DNA of 64,000 nucleotides from Aquimarina mycalae (GCF_029906345.1 NZ_JARYGY010000008.1:124001-188000), one strand, 5' to 3'; shown: positions 1 to 9,966, counted from the first letter of the stretch. A program made the numbers and translations. The notes: generated by a model from the letters alone, not told the origin.

Positions 1-1773
1 ACTCCAATAGGAGCAGTAGCACCTACAGGATTGATAGCATCTTCTGTACAATCTACTAGTGCAACCATAAGTTGGTCAGGAAGTGCAGGAGCAACTTTTG
101 ATGTAAGATATAGACAAACTGGTACAACGAATTGGACAGTAGTTTCAGTAGCAACCAATACCACTAGTCTTTCTGGTCTGATTTCTGAGACGGTATATGA
201 AGCACAGGTACGAAGTATATGTGCGGGAGCAACAACGTCACCATATAGTAATTCGATATCTTTTACAACTTCAGAAGTGCCTGCATGTGCTGGAATTTCT
301 ACTTTTCCCTATTCAGAAAGTTTTGAATCTGGCATCGGAGTGTGGACAAATCCTGGTGGTGGTGATATTAATTGGACTCGTGATAGTAATGGTACTCCAT
401 CCAGTGGAACAGGACCTTCATCTGGGGAAGAAGGCTCTTTTTATATGTATACAGAAGCTTCTGGTAACGGTAATGGGTATCCTGGAAAAGTTGCATTATT
501 TAATAGCCCTTGTATAGATCTTGGAGTTTTAACAGGAGCAACATTAGAGTTTGGGTATCATATGAACGGTACTAATATGGGGTCTTTGGAGGTGTTAATA
601 AGTACCGATGACGGAGCAAGTTACAATGCCGTTTGGAATAGAAATGGAAGTCAAGGAAATCAATGGAATCAAGCTTCAGTAGATCTTTCTCTCTATGCTG
701 GGTCAGTAATTAAAATTCAGTTTAGAGGCACTACAGGAAATGGATTTAGAAGTGATATAGCTATTGATAATCTTAAGATTATTTCTACTACACCAGATAC
801 ACAAGCACCATCTGCTCCAACAAATTTATCAGCATCCAATATAACAGGAACGACAGCGGATTTATCGTGGATTGCAGCAACCGATGATGTTGGAGTTTCA
901 GAATATGAAATTTACCAAGGAACTTCTCTTGTAAGTACTTCCTCTTCAGTTAATACAACTGTAAGTGGATTAAATCCGAGCACTACGTATACTTTTACTG
1001 TATTGGCTAAAGATGCAGCAGGAAATAGTTCATCGTTTAGCAATGCTGTAACTATTACAACTACAGATGTTACCATAACCTATTGCGATAGTCAAGGTAA
1101 TAATGTAAATGATGAGTATATCGATTATGTAGGACTAGGAGGTATTGATAATACCTCTGCGGCTAATAGTGGATATACAGATTACACAAATATATCAGGA
1201 AACGTATCTTATGGACAAAATACTATTATATTAAGTCTTAATTATACAGGAACCGTGTATACTGAGTATTGGAATGTTTGGATTGATTACAACCAAAATG
1301 GAACTTTTGATGGCTCTGAATTAATCGTTTCTGAGTCAACTCGAAGTGAAGCAAATCAATCGTATGATTTTACTGTGCCTTCTAATGCATTGGCAGGAAC
1401 AACCAGAATGCGAGTTACTTTAAAGTATAATGCAACCGCAACGCCTTGTGAAACCTTTACCTATGGAGAAGTAGAAGATTATACAGTGAATATTGGTGGA
1501 GCAACTGCAAGAAGTGCAAATACTATAATCAATTTGAATTCAAAAGAACCATTTCAGTTATATCCGAATCCCGTAAGAGATGGGGTTTTGTTTGTACAAG
1601 GAATCTCGAATAAACAAGCTATTATTACAATTTATAATTATGCTGGACAAAAAGTTATTAATACAACTGCTAAAAAAGGAAGTGTTGATGTAAGAGGTTT
1701 ATCCAGCGGTTTGTATCTTTTAGAGGTAGCGGATACTTCTGGTAAAAAAATCAAAAGATTCGTAATACAATAA
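1..1773 (+). CDS. Secreted multidomain protein with fibronectin III, MAM-like, GEVED and T9SS sorting domains (5' partial)
   Basis: The frame is open from base 1, so the true start lies upstream. About 590 residues are visible. In order they are a fibronectin type III domain (to about residue 90), a MAM/jelly-roll-like domain (about 95-255, starting FPYSESFE), a second fibronectin III domain (about 262-350), a GEVED domain (about 355-495, ending in the diagnostic GEVEDYTV), and a C-terminal type IX sorting domain that begins with the typical FQLYPNPV stretch and ends KKIKRFVIQ. Such architectures are common C-terminal halves of exported proteases or adhesins; the catalytic part, if any, is outside the window. 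It should be exported by the Sec pathway and then the T9SS. Followed by an intrinsic terminator. Confidence 0.85.
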   Translation, partial: TPIGAVAPTGLIASSVQSTSATISWSGSAGATFDVRYRQTGTTNWTVVSVATNTTSLSGLISETVYEAQVRSICAGATTSPYSNSISFTTSEVPACAGISTFPYSESFESGIGVWTNPGGGDINWTRDSNGTPSSGTGPSSGEEGSFYMYTEASGNGNGYPGKVALFNSPCIDLGVLTGATLEFGYHMNGTNMGSLEVLISTDDGASYNAVWNRNGSQGNQWNQASVDLSLYAGSVIKIQFRGTTGNGFRSDIAIDNLKIISTTPDTQAPSAPTNLSASNITGTTADLSWIAATDDVGVSEYEIYQGTSLVSTSSSVNTTVSGLNPSTTYTFTVLAKDAAGNSSSFSNAVTITTTDVTITYCDSQGNNVNDEYIDYVGLGGIDNTSAANSGYTDYTNISGNVSYGQNTIILSLNYTGTVYTEYWNVWIDYNQNGTFDGSELIVSESTRSEANQSYDFTVPSNALAGTTRMRVTLKYNATATPCETFTYGEVEDYTVNIGGATARSANTIINLNSKEPFQLYPNPVRDGVLFVQGISNKQAIITIYNYAGQKVINTTAKKGSVDVRGLSSGLYLLEVADTSGKKIKRFVIQ

Positions 1774-1807
1774 GTAGATTTTACAAAAAAAATATACAAA
1801 GATTTCT

Positions 1808-1851
1808 AAAAAGCTCAATACCAGATTGATTGTCTGGGTTGAGCTTTTTTT
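1808..1851 (+). terminator. Intrinsic terminator of the T9SS protein gene
   Basis: The arms AAAAGCTCAA and TTGAGCTTTT, with inner CCAGA/TCTGG pairing, are followed by a T run, 35 bases after the stop codon. Confidence 0.8.
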
Positions 1852-2245
1852 ATAATGTAGAATAAAAAAAACAGGGGATTTTTACTCCCGTAGTTGCAGT
1901 AAGTAAAGGGCTGATTTCTTTCCAAAAACTTGGTGTATTCGTATATTTGTATACGCTTTTCAACGCACTGTAAATCATTGATTTTTAATGACGGATTGAT
2001 GATAAAAGTGCACTAACAGTTTACTGTAATTATGTACAAAAATAGATTAGATTTTTAGGTTCCTGCAGGTTTATAATTAAGCCTAAAAAATCTTGACTAT
2101 TAAGGTACAATGAACCAAGTTCCGAATAATTATTGTGATTCAAAAAAAATCTCCCAAAGAGACTTAATACAAAAACGTGTTCAAGAAAATAGGTTGTTTT
2201 GAATAATAATAATTCATGCGGAAGTAATCAAAAACATTTTTACGT
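1852..2245. other. Intergenic stretch before the lysis cassette
   Basis: I see no convincing gene. It holds one inverted repeat (2049-2093, AGATTTTTAGG against CCTAAAAAATCT with one bulge) that could be a terminator or operator, and an A/T-rich leader before the next ORF. No phage structural gene or remnant was recognised. Confidence 0.4.
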
Positions 2246-2674
2246 ATGAGTATTTTAGAAATGGCGCTATCACAGTATGGCGTTAAGGAGATTAGTGGCT
2301 CCAAAGATCATCCGCAGATCGTTTCCTACTTTAATGAATTGGGTTTTAACGGTGCGCAATTGCATGATGAAACTGCTTGGTGCAGTGCATTTGCTAATTG
2401 GGTAGCAAAAAAATCTGGATATTCTTTTTCTGGTAAACTTAATGCACGAAGTTGGCTTAATGTTGGTCAATCAACCAATACTCCTGATGTAGGAGATGTG
2501 GTAGTGTTATGGAGAGAAAACCGAAGTAGCTGGAAAGGTCATGTAGGTTTTTACATTAAAGAAACTAAAGGATTTGTGTATGTTCTGGGAGGTAATCAGA
2601 ATAATAGGGTATGTATTCAAGCATATCCCAAAAATCGAATATTAGAATATAAAAAATTAATTAAACATGGATAA
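2246..2674 (+). CDS. TIGR02594/CHAP-like cysteine peptidoglycan hydrolase (phage-type endolysin)
   Basis: The 142-residue protein matches the small TIGR02594 family of NlpC/P60-CHAP-like amidases by eye. It has a catalytic Cys in DETAWCSAFANWV (C46), a catalytic His in WKGHVGFY (H99), and the following polar GGNQNN. There is no signal peptide, as expected for an endolysin that needs a holin. The next gene, a holin, overlaps it by 8 bases, which supports a lysis pair. Alternatively it could be a cell-wall enzyme of a tailocin or contractile-injection system. Confidence 0.75.
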   Translation: MSILEMALSQYGVKEISGSKDHPQIVSYFNELGFNGAQLHDETAWCSAFANWVAKKSGYSFSGKLNARSWLNVGQSTNTPDVGDVVVLWRENRSSWKGHVGFYIKETKGFVYVLGGNQNNRVCIQAYPKNRILEYKKLIKHG

Positions 2675-3077
2675 AATTATAAGTATGACATTTTGGTTGC
2701 TTACGATCCTATCGCCAGTTCATGGTGTAATGATAACAATGGTCTTCTTGATTTTGGTAGACTTTATTACAGGTTCGTATGCATCTTATAAGAATAAAAT
2801 TCCGATAAGCAGTCAACGAATCGGTAATACGATCTCGAAATTTTTTATCTATAACCTAGTGATCCTTGCATCATTCTTATTAGAAACCTTTATCGTGGAT
2901 GAGGTTCCTTTTCTTAAGATTATAGCTGGATTTATTGCGATCACTGAGATAAAATCTATTTTAGAAAACTTCAATAAAATTTATGGTGTGGATCTCTTTA
3001 AGGCTTTAGTAAGTCTACTAAAGATAGGAGGTCTTTCAGAAACTATAAGTAGCCTTTCTAAAGAAGGTAAAAAATAA
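2667..3077 (+). CDS. Phage holin family membrane protein
   Basis: The 136-residue protein has several hydrophobic segments and the layout of the phage holin family 4 / toxin-secretion holins: a first membrane hairpin near residues 8-40 containing LVDFITGSYASYKNKIPISSQ, then a second near 48-80, then a short soluble tail. It would permeabilise the inner membrane so that the upstream amidase reaches peptidoglycan. It starts inside the end of the endolysin ORF. Confidence 0.75.
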   Translation: MDKIISMTFWLLTILSPVHGVMITMVFLILVDFITGSYASYKNKIPISSQRIGNTISKFFIYNLVILASFLLETFIVDEVPFLKIIAGFIAITEIKSILENFNKIYGVDLFKALVSLLKIGGLSETISSLSKEGKK

Positions 3078-3269
3078 AGAAAGGTAAAAAATGCTGTCGC
3101 TTCTTTGGTTCCCTCTTCTTTAAAACTACAATACAAAAATAAAAACAATCCTGAAAAATGTGTTACGCTTATTAAGCCGTGATAAGGATAGTTATGTGGT
3201 AAAATAAAGATGTGAGATGACCTTGAAGAGGCAGCTTTTCAAAAAAAATAATTTATAAAAAAAATAAGA

Positions 3270-4244
3270 ATGATTATAAAAACGAAAGAAGAATTAAAAT
3301 CATACTTCGAAACGGGAGATGTTCCTACAGAAGAACAATATAGAGAATTAATCGACGGGTTTTATCATAAAAATGATGGTAAGATTATTAAAAAAATACT
3401 GGATAATGCAGATGATCCTGTAGTAATTGAATTTAATGACGGAACTACTTTAGATATCCCAAAGTTTTGGGATATGGATCAAGTACACGGGTTATTAGAT
3501 GCTTTGACTAATAAAGTAACTGTAGAGACTAACAAAGGGTTGTCTAGTAATGATTTTACAAATGCAGAAAAAGAGAAATTAGCATCCTTATCTTCAACAG
3601 GAGGTAGTGTAACTGTTGATGGCGTTTTGTCTGCTAGCTCTATTAATCCAGTTAGGAATAATACAATTTTATCTGCATTAAATAGTAAAGTTTCCAATAC
3701 TGAAGGAGCATATAAGGCATTAAAAAACTCTGTTTTAAAACATGATGTAAGAACATATGCCAATGTGAAAATTGATGAAATCACCTTTGATAAAGATTTT
3801 ATAGAAGTAGATAAGCTTCAGGATATCGATGGAAAAGTGATCGGAAGTTTTTTCTTTGTAAAAAACGTTTATTCATCTTCTACGGGAGCATTTGCTTATT
3901 TTAAAAATAAAGGGAAAATTAAAGTTCGAGCCAATAAATATCCTCTCTCTTTTATTGTTGATACAACCAAAGAGACATTTGTGCATAATGGATATACAGG
4001 ATATAGAATGATATCATTTAGTGGACCTGTTACCAATAAACTCTTAGAAGAGGTTTCTTTAAAGTTTGAATTGATTCAGGTAGATACTGCTAATACAGAA
4101 ATAGCATCATTAAAGGATCGAGCGATTGAGAATATAGACATTGTAAATGGATATCTACAATTAACTACAGATTCTAATCCTAGAAAAATAGTTGCTCAAA
4201 TTTCTCTAAAAACGTTAAAAATAGCTTTAGATAAAGTATTGTAG
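3270..4244 (+). CDS. Phage-like fibre/structural protein (hypothetical)
   Basis: 324 residues, no signal peptide or membrane segment. The N-terminal 60 residues (IIKTKEELKSYFETGDVPT, then YRELIDGFYHKNDG) resemble a module I know from the start of flavobacterial phage tail-fibre-like proteins. It also contains NDFTNAEKEKLASLSS, a motif frequent in fibre or collar proteins. The remainder is low in recognisable motifs and beta-rich. Its place after endolysin and holin suggests a phage-derived cassette. The exact function is unknown. Confidence 0.5.
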   Translation: MIIKTKEELKSYFETGDVPTEEQYRELIDGFYHKNDGKIIKKILDNADDPVVIEFNDGTTLDIPKFWDMDQVHGLLDALTNKVTVETNKGLSSNDFTNAEKEKLASLSSTGGSVTVDGVLSASSINPVRNNTILSALNSKVSNTEGAYKALKNSVLKHDVRTYANVKIDEITFDKDFIEVDKLQDIDGKVIGSFFFVKNVYSSSTGAFAYFKNKGKIKVRANKYPLSFIVDTTKETFVHNGYTGYRMISFSGPVTNKLLEEVSLKFELIQVDTANTEIASLKDRAIENIDIVNGYLQLTTDSNPRKIVAQISLKTLKIALDKVL

Positions 4245-4336
4245 GTAAGATAGGTTTTAGCTAATGCTTCCATAAAAGACCAGGTTGTTATAGAATGCAA
4301 TCTGGTCAATTGTCTAATTTTTAAACTCTAAATTAA

Positions 4337-4957
4337 ATGTTGTATAAAATATCAAGTAATAAATCGTTGTTGCTCATTGTGATAGTGTTGTTTGTTTATA
4401 TTTTGGCACAAAGACAATGTGGTTCTAGAAATATCGCAGTGCCAGAGAAACCACAAATAACCATTGTAAAAGACACCGTATACCAGGTTAAAATTGATAC
4501 ATTTTATCTTCAAACAACAAAGTATAATACGGTGTTTGTACCCAAAATTAATAATGATGATGACGTTATGGCTAGTGTGAGAACAGAACAAGAGATTTCT
4601 CAGGCAGAAAAGCATCTCTATGAAGAAGCAAGAACCTACACTGATACATTATATAATGAAGATATTGAAATCTATAGCTATAGTTTGTTAAAAGGAGAGT
4701 TGTTAAAAAACAATCTTTCTTATAAGCTTAAAGTGCCTAGAGAAATTAGAACAACGACCACTATAGAACATGCGTCAAAATATAAAAGTGGCTTATATGG
4801 TTTTGGAGAAGTTGGTGGTAATCAAAATCAATTCAATAATATAAGCCTTGGTTTGCAATATAATCGAAGAGGAAAATGGTTTGTAAGTTATCGGATGAAT
4901 TTTAACCAATTATCTAATGTGACTCATAATATAGGTATCGGAATCCGAATCTATTAA
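4337..4957 (+). CDS. Membrane-anchored protein of the lysis cassette (DUF6808-like, spanin-like position)
   Basis: 206 residues: one N-terminal transmembrane helix (about residues 9-26), a Ser/Thr/acidic periplasmic region, and a C-terminal stretch of alternating hydrophobic residues (LYGFGEVGGN, ISLGLQYNRRGKWFVSYRM) ending in aromatic Tyr, as in an outer-membrane beta structure. This inner-to-outer-membrane layout and the position after endolysin and holin would fit a spanin-like role, but that is inference. It ends at a bidirectional terminator shared with the convergent hydroxylase gene. Confidence 0.5.
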   Translation: MLYKISSNKSLLLIVIVLFVYILAQRQCGSRNIAVPEKPQITIVKDTVYQVKIDTFYLQTTKYNTVFVPKINNDDDVMASVRTEQEISQAEKHLYEEARTYTDTLYNEDIEIYSYSLLKGELLKNNLSYKLKVPREIRTTTTIEHASKYKSGLYGFGEVGGNQNQFNNISLGLQYNRRGKWFVSYRMNFNQLSNVTHNIGIGIRIY

Positions 4958-4975
4958 GTTAAATATGAAACATAA

Positions 4976-5058
4976 AATAGATAAGAAAACCCAGTCATTT
5001 CAATATGCTTTACTATAAAAATCAAGTAGTATTGACCGAGTTGGTTTTCTTATCTATT
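4976..5058. terminator. Bidirectional terminator between convergent genes
   Basis: A perfect 16-bp inverted repeat (AATAGATAAGAAAACC and its complement) encloses about 50 bases. It lies between the stop of the plus-strand cassette and the stop of the minus-strand hydroxylase. Confidence 0.7.
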
Positions 5059-5075
5059 GAAATTACTAATACAAA

Positions 5076-6836
5076 TCAAACAATTAGGGTATTTTGATTT
5101 ATAATATCAATGCCACTATCGATTAGGTGTTTAATTGAAGGTTTGTTTGTTTTGATATTTTCTAAATGCTTTAGAATACGATCGGCAAAGTTTTGATCTC
5201 TATCATAAACCAATTCGTAGATTTCAATAGGTAATAACCAATCTTCAGAATGATCCTTTTTTATAATCTCAAAAGCTGCTTCGAGAGAGAATTTAGTATG
5301 TTCGCCATTTCGTACATTTTTGACGGCTAGATATAAAGAATGTAGCTCTTCCTCTTGCGCAGCGTACGTTCTTTTTATGGTATTCATATCTGGATTATGT
5401 GTGATCATGTCAAATGAATAATCATCTGCTGGTCCAGAGAAAGCAGATACGATTTCTTTTCCTACTGCTAGGTCAAAAGTTCCCCATTCGGGTTTAAATA
5501 AGTATTCATCTCTGTATTTGATAGTACACTCTTTAAATTGAATCAGAATGAGTTCTCCTTTAATATTTCGCATTCCCGTAATATTTATTCCTGCAATCGT
5601 AATCCCGCTTTCGAATTCGAATTCAATATATTCACCATCATAAAAATTATAAGCTTTTAGATCTCTAGGAGACATATTTTCGATAGCTAGATTAATTCCT
5701 TTTAATTTTCCAAGAGGAGATCTAAACCCGTTTGGATGTACATCAATACCTTGGCCAATTAATTCTTTTTCTCTAAAAGAAAGAGCTGTAGGACCATCAG
5801 TTTCGAAATAAATAACTTCGTTATCTTCATTTTTAATCATTCTTGTAAAAACTCCAGAAACCTGTAAACCTGTACTTAGTTCTATGGTACCAAGATTTTG
5901 AGATTCAATCAATTTTGCAAGACCGCGATGCCCTCCTTTTCGCAATGCCATGGTATCAGCAAACTCCTCTAAAACCTGACATAAATATGCAAAATCGGGA
6001 GTTACAAATAATTGAGGTTGAGGTTTTGTAATGTCAAAATCCTGAAAAGCAGCATCAGGAGTATAAGATAGTTTTTTAACATTATCAGTCATGCACCATT
6101 CGCTTTCTCCAATAGAAGAAAGTAGTCCTGCTCCATATATTTTGGGGTCATCAACACTACCAATAAGCCCATATTCTACAGTCCACCAATGTAAGTTACG
6201 AATCAAAGCCATTTCTGAAGGCTCGGATTTTAGGTTTTGTAATGCAGAAACTTTCTTTTCTGCTTCCTCGATTTCCTCAATATTTGTATCAGGAGATTCT
6301 TTAAGAATCGAAAGTGTACGAACAGCTTCGTACATATCATAATCTTTTTTTGAAGAAATAGCTTTACAACCAATTTTTCCAAAACGACGTAAATATTCAG
6401 CATAATCTGGATTGGCAATAATGGGAGCATGACCTGCAGCTTCATGTATGATATCTGGAGCAGGAGTGTATTCTATATTTTCTAGCTGTCTGATATCCGA
6501 AGCAATTACGAGAATATTATATGCCTGAAACTCCATAAAAGCATTTGGAGGAATAAAACCATCTACAGCAACAGCAGCCCAACCAATTTCTTTAAGAATT
6601 CGATTCATGCCATACATGCTTGGGATTTCATCAATAGAAATCCCTGTTTTTTTTAATCCATTGAGGTATGAATTATGTGCAACTTTACTTAGCGAAGCAA
6701 TGTTTTTTCGCATTACATATCTCCATACTGCTTGGTCAATCGGAGTATATTCTTCGTAATTCTGAGGTTTGATAAACTGCTTTAAATGTGGAGGTAATCT
6801 ATCAAGTAAAGGATTAGATTCTATTTGTAATGACAT
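5076..6836 (-). CDS. Aromatic amino acid (phenylalanine-type) hydroxylase with C-terminal extension
   Basis: A pterin-dependent, iron-containing hydroxylase. Residues about 80-310 hold the catalytic domain with the iron-binding histidines in DIIHEAAGHAPIIANPDYAE and the downstream WWTVEYGLIG. At 586 residues it is about twice the size of a simple bacterial phenylalanine hydroxylase. The extra C-terminal 250 residues have no motif I recognise; long forms like this are usual in Bacteroidota. It would convert Phe (or Tyr/Trp) using tetrahydrobiopterin and O2. It is monocistronic on the minus strand. Substrate specificity cannot be read from the sequence. Confidence 0.88.
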   Translation of the reverse strand: MSLQIESNPLLDRLPPHLKQFIKPQNYEEYTPIDQAVWRYVMRKNIASLSKVAHNSYLNGLKKTGISIDEIPSMYGMNRILKEIGWAAVAVDGFIPPNAFMEFQAYNILVIASDIRQLENIEYTPAPDIIHEAAGHAPIIANPDYAEYLRRFGKIGCKAISSKKDYDMYEAVRTLSILKESPDTNIEEIEEAEKKVSALQNLKSEPSEMALIRNLHWWTVEYGLIGSVDDPKIYGAGLLSSIGESEWCMTDNVKKLSYTPDAAFQDFDITKPQPQLFVTPDFAYLCQVLEEFADTMALRKGGHRGLAKLIESQNLGTIELSTGLQVSGVFTRMIKNEDNEVIYFETDGPTALSFREKELIGQGIDVHPNGFRSPLGKLKGINLAIENMSPRDLKAYNFYDGEYIEFEFESGITIAGINITGMRNIKGELILIQFKECTIKYRDEYLFKPEWGTFDLAVGKEIVSAFSGPADDYSFDMITHNPDMNTIKRTYAAQEEELHSLYLAVKNVRNGEHTKFSLEAAFEIIKKDHSEDWLLPIEIYELVYDRDQNFADRILKHLENIKTNKPSIKHLIDSGIDIINQNTLIV

Positions 6837-7054
6837 TTCGGGATCAAATTTTTAACAACAAACTTTTAGTATCGAAATGTACTAGTTTTACTGCTAAGAT
6901 TAGAAATAATTAACTAATTTTGTTAAGATAATGTAGGGTTTAGGGAATATAAACTGTTATTGTAATAAGGATCTTGTATGATTTTGTAAATTGTACGGAT
7001 TTTATAAGTATTAAACGATATTGAATTAACTTAAATATATCACACACTTTTGTT

Positions 7055-8716
7055 ATGAAAAAAATTATTTTATGTGCTATTGCATTTGTGTTTTATGGAG
7101 TAGTAAGCGGTCAGATTACTAATGAAAAACCAAAGAGTTTTGACTTAGAACTAAAAAACAGTATACCTGTTGTAGAAATGCCTTCTTTTGATCTTAAGAA
7201 ACTTCAAAAAGAAGATGCAATCAATGATTTACAAGTAAAGCCATATAGATTCGGATACGAATTTGAAGTGGATTTGGGACCAGAAAATTCTGGAGTATGG
7301 GATGAGTTACCAAACGGAGATAAGGTATGGAGACTTAATGTACATTCTAAAGGAGCAAATACAATAAATTTTATCTTCGATTCTTTTGAATTATTAGAAG
7401 GAGAAGAAGTGTTCTTGTATAACCATGATAAATCTTTTGTTCTAGGAGCATATACTAGTAAAATGAACAATGAAAATAAATCATTGGGTACTTGGATTGC
7501 TGATGGAGATATGATTACGGTAGAATATTATGTACCTTCAAGTGTCAAAGGAAAAGGTAAATTCCATATTGGATCTGTAGTTCATGGATATAGAACTGTG
7601 AGTAATTTTGAAGCACATCAAAAACGACTTAATGATTCAGGAAACTGTAATCTAGATGTCAATTGCTCTATAGGAAGTGATTTTGATGGAATTAAAGATA
7701 AATTAAAAAAAGGAGTAGCGCTTATCTTGAATGGAGGAAGCGATTGGTGTTCTGGTACTTTGATTAATAATACTAGTAATAACAAAGCGCCATATCTGCT
7801 TACAGCAAATCACTGTAGCGGAAGCGAAGCGAATTGGTCGTTTAGATTTAATTGGATAAGTACTAATACAGTTTGTGCTACTTCTACAAATAGTATTGAT
7901 AATGGTCCAAGTAATTATTACCAAGTAACTGGTGGAGCAACTGTTTTGGCAAAAAACCAAGAATCTGATTTTAATTTGATTCGAATTACAGGTGGATTAG
8001 ATGACGCTTGGGATTTAGAATGGGCAGGATGGGATAGAACAGATAATTTTCCAACATATGTAGTTGGGATTCATCACCCATCTGGAGATATTATGAAGGT
8101 TTGTAGAGATGATTCTCCAGTGACCAAGGTAAGGCAGAATGCAGGTGGATCATCGCCACAAGCAGAAACTTGGGATATTACTACAGTTGGATCAGGTTGG
8201 GATCAAGGAGTTACTGAAGGAGGATCTTCGGGTTCTGCACTGTATGATCAAAACGGTAGAGTAATAGGACAATTATATGGTGGAACAGCAGCATGTTCAG
8301 GAACTAATGATAATGGTCAGCATGATTATTATGGAAGATTTGCAACTTCTTGGGATTTTGGTACAACAAATAGTACTAGACTTTCTAATTGGTTAGATCC
8401 CACAAATACAGGAAAAATGACCTTAGAAATGTTGTCTCAAGAGATACTATTAAATGTTGATGATGTTGATTTAAAGGAGGAGAATATAGTTTTTTATCCG
8501 AATCCTTCTAATGGGATATTGAATGTTGCTAATAATACAAGTAATAAATTGACCTATAAGGTGTTTAATATTGCAGGTCAGAATATAGGATCAGGAGAGA
8601 TCGTTCAGGAAAATGATACTGTGGATATTTCTTCAAGTGCTAATGGTATATACTTTATAAGTGTAACCAATGAAACTAATAATTCAAGCTTTTCAAGAAA
8701 GATTATAAAGCAGTAA
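7055..8716 (+). CDS. Secreted trypsin-like (lysyl endopeptidase-type) serine protease with T9SS sorting domain
   Basis: A signal peptide (MKKIILCAIAFVFYGVVSG) is followed by a propeptide of about 200 residues. The protease domain has the catalytic triad: His in LLTANHCSG, Asp in NQESDFNLIRI, Ser in TEGGSSGSALYD. The Cys pattern (CSGTL, NHCSG, ACSGTND) matches Achromobacter/Lysobacter lysyl endopeptidases. The C-terminal 80 residues are a type IX sorting domain (VFYPNPSNG to FSRKIIKQ). It should be exported through the outer membrane and processed. Cleavage specificity for Lys is suggested only by family resemblance. A strong terminator follows. Confidence 0.9.
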   Translation: MKKIILCAIAFVFYGVVSGQITNEKPKSFDLELKNSIPVVEMPSFDLKKLQKEDAINDLQVKPYRFGYEFEVDLGPENSGVWDELPNGDKVWRLNVHSKGANTINFIFDSFELLEGEEVFLYNHDKSFVLGAYTSKMNNENKSLGTWIADGDMITVEYYVPSSVKGKGKFHIGSVVHGYRTVSNFEAHQKRLNDSGNCNLDVNCSIGSDFDGIKDKLKKGVALILNGGSDWCSGTLINNTSNNKAPYLLTANHCSGSEANWSFRFNWISTNTVCATSTNSIDNGPSNYYQVTGGATVLAKNQESDFNLIRITGGLDDAWDLEWAGWDRTDNFPTYVVGIHHPSGDIMKVCRDDSPVTKVRQNAGGSSPQAETWDITTVGSGWDQGVTEGGSSGSALYDQNGRVIGQLYGGTAACSGTNDNGQHDYYGRFATSWDFGTTNSTRLSNWLDPTNTGKMTLEMLSQEILLNVDDVDLKEENIVFYPNPSNGILNVANNTSNKLTYKVFNIAGQNIGSGEIVQENDTVDISSSANGIYFISVTNETNNSSFSRKIIKQ

Positions 8717-8732
8717 TATTATTTCTATTTAT

Positions 8733-8774
8733 AAAAGAAAAGCGACCTGTTTTTAGATAAGTCGCTTTTCTTTT
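8733..8774. terminator. Strong intrinsic terminator
   Basis: A perfect 14-bp stem (AAAAGAAAAGCGAC / GTCGCTTTTCTTTT) lies between convergent genes. A and T runs on both sides make it usable from both strands. Confidence 0.85.
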
Positions 8775-8793
8775 ATATATAATGTTGTATAAA

Positions 8794-9222
8794 CTATAAA
8801 CCTTTTTTTGCGATTAGCACTTGGTCGTTATTATTGTTTCCAAAAGTTAGACTTGATTGTTTTTGAGATATGTTCTTTAGTTCAGAAAGTGCTTTAAAGA
8901 ACTTTTTTTCAATATAGGTGTCGTCTAAACACATTCTTTTAGAAGCATTAGGCGTTCCAAAGGTAATAGTCCCTTCTTCAATAGTATATGGAGAAGAGTA
9001 TGTATTACAGCCAGAATACCCCAATACATTTTTGTTTTCAGTATCGAACTTCATAGTGATTTTCATCTCAGAAACATCTTCTCCGTAAAGGTTAGTGACG
9101 AGATATTCTCCATTTAGTTCAGTGTTATCCTGATTACCATTGTTTTTAGAGTTAGATGTTTTTGTGCTGTTACAAGTGCTAAATAGTGCAATAGAGATAA
9201 AAACTAAAAGTAAGTTTTTCAT
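8794..9222 (-). CDS. META-domain (HslJ-like) lipoprotein
   Basis: The 142-residue protein has a lipoprotein signal (Cys17 in ALFSTCNS) followed by a Ser/Asn-rich linker. A META domain (residues about 35-140) is recognised by GYSGCNTYSSPYTIEEGTITF and KRMC. META lipoproteins of the HslJ type are envelope proteins linked to stress or heat resistance, with no known enzyme activity. It is transcribed divergently from the TetR regulator next to it. Confidence 0.85.
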   Translation of the reverse strand: MKNLLLVFISIALFSTCNSTKTSNSKNNGNQDNTELNGEYLVTNLYGEDVSEMKITMKFDTENKNVLGYSGCNTYSSPYTIEEGTITFGTPNASKRMCLDDTYIEKKFFKALSELKNISQKQSSLTFGNNNNDQVLIAKKGL

Positions 9223-9372
9223 AATGATTTAGGTTTTATATGTTACATCAATACGATGTAGTATTATTTCGAATATAGCAAATTTATCATATTTTAGTTG
9301 TTAATCTTTTAATACAATGCATTAGTTAGAGATTAAAATCTATTTTTGATTAAAAAACAAATTGATCTGCCG

Positions 9373-9942
9373 ATGAGACCAGAAAGTAGAAAGCAAGAAA
9401 TAATAAATGCAGCTTCTATTCTTTTTAAGGAAAAAGGATATAGTGCTGTCACCATGCGAGATTTGGCTACCGCAATGGGTATAAAAGCAGCAAGCTTATA
9501 TAATCATATACAGTCCAAACAAGAAATTTTATCTACAATTATTATAGACCTGGCAGAAGAATTTACTACAGGAATGAATCAGATTGTAAATTCTGATAAA
9601 AGCGCTACAGAAAAACTAGAGAATATTATAGGTCTTCACATCGATGTTACATTGAGAAATTCAGATGGATTAGCGTCGCTTAATAATGATTGGATGCATT
9701 TAGAAGAAGAAAATCTATTGTACTTCGAAAGAATGAGACAAGATTATGAAGATAGTTTCAGAAAGATAGTAAAAGAAGGGGTAGATACCAATGAGATTAA
9801 ATCTAACAATATAGAGATTGTTGTTTTTTCAACACTTTCCACACTTAGAACACTGTACCTGTGGTATCCTAAACAAAAAAATATAGATGCTGATATTCTT
9901 AAAAAAGACATGATATTAGTATTACTTAAAGGTGTTGTTTAA
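9373..9942 (+). CDS. TetR-family regulator of the phenylacetate operon (PaaR-like)
   Basis: An N-terminal TetR helix-turn-helix is visible: RKQEIINAASILFKEKGYSA, then TMRDLATAMGIKAASLYNHI. The C-terminal ligand domain is of the usual length, for about 189 residues from ATG 9373. A TTG 27 bases upstream could also start it. It lies directly upstream of paaE in the same direction, with a perfect palindromic operator in the gap (9967-9988). In other bacteria, TetR-type PaaR proteins repress paa genes and are released by phenylacetyl-CoA. That ligand is assumed here. Confidence 0.85.
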   Translation: MRPESRKQEIINAASILFKEKGYSAVTMRDLATAMGIKAASLYNHIQSKQEILSTIIIDLAEEFTTGMNQIVNSDKSATEKLENIIGLHIDVTLRNSDGLASLNNDWMHLEEENLLYFERMRQDYEDSFRKIVKEGVDTNEIKSNNIEIVVFSTLSTLRTLYLWYPKQKNIDADILKKDMILVLLKGVV

Positions 9943-9966
9943 AATTAACAACATTTAATTGCGTAT

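Noticed and set aside
1..5058. Complete prophage
   Set aside because: Only four lysis- or fibre-like genes; no integrase, capsid, terminase, tail or att repeat seen.
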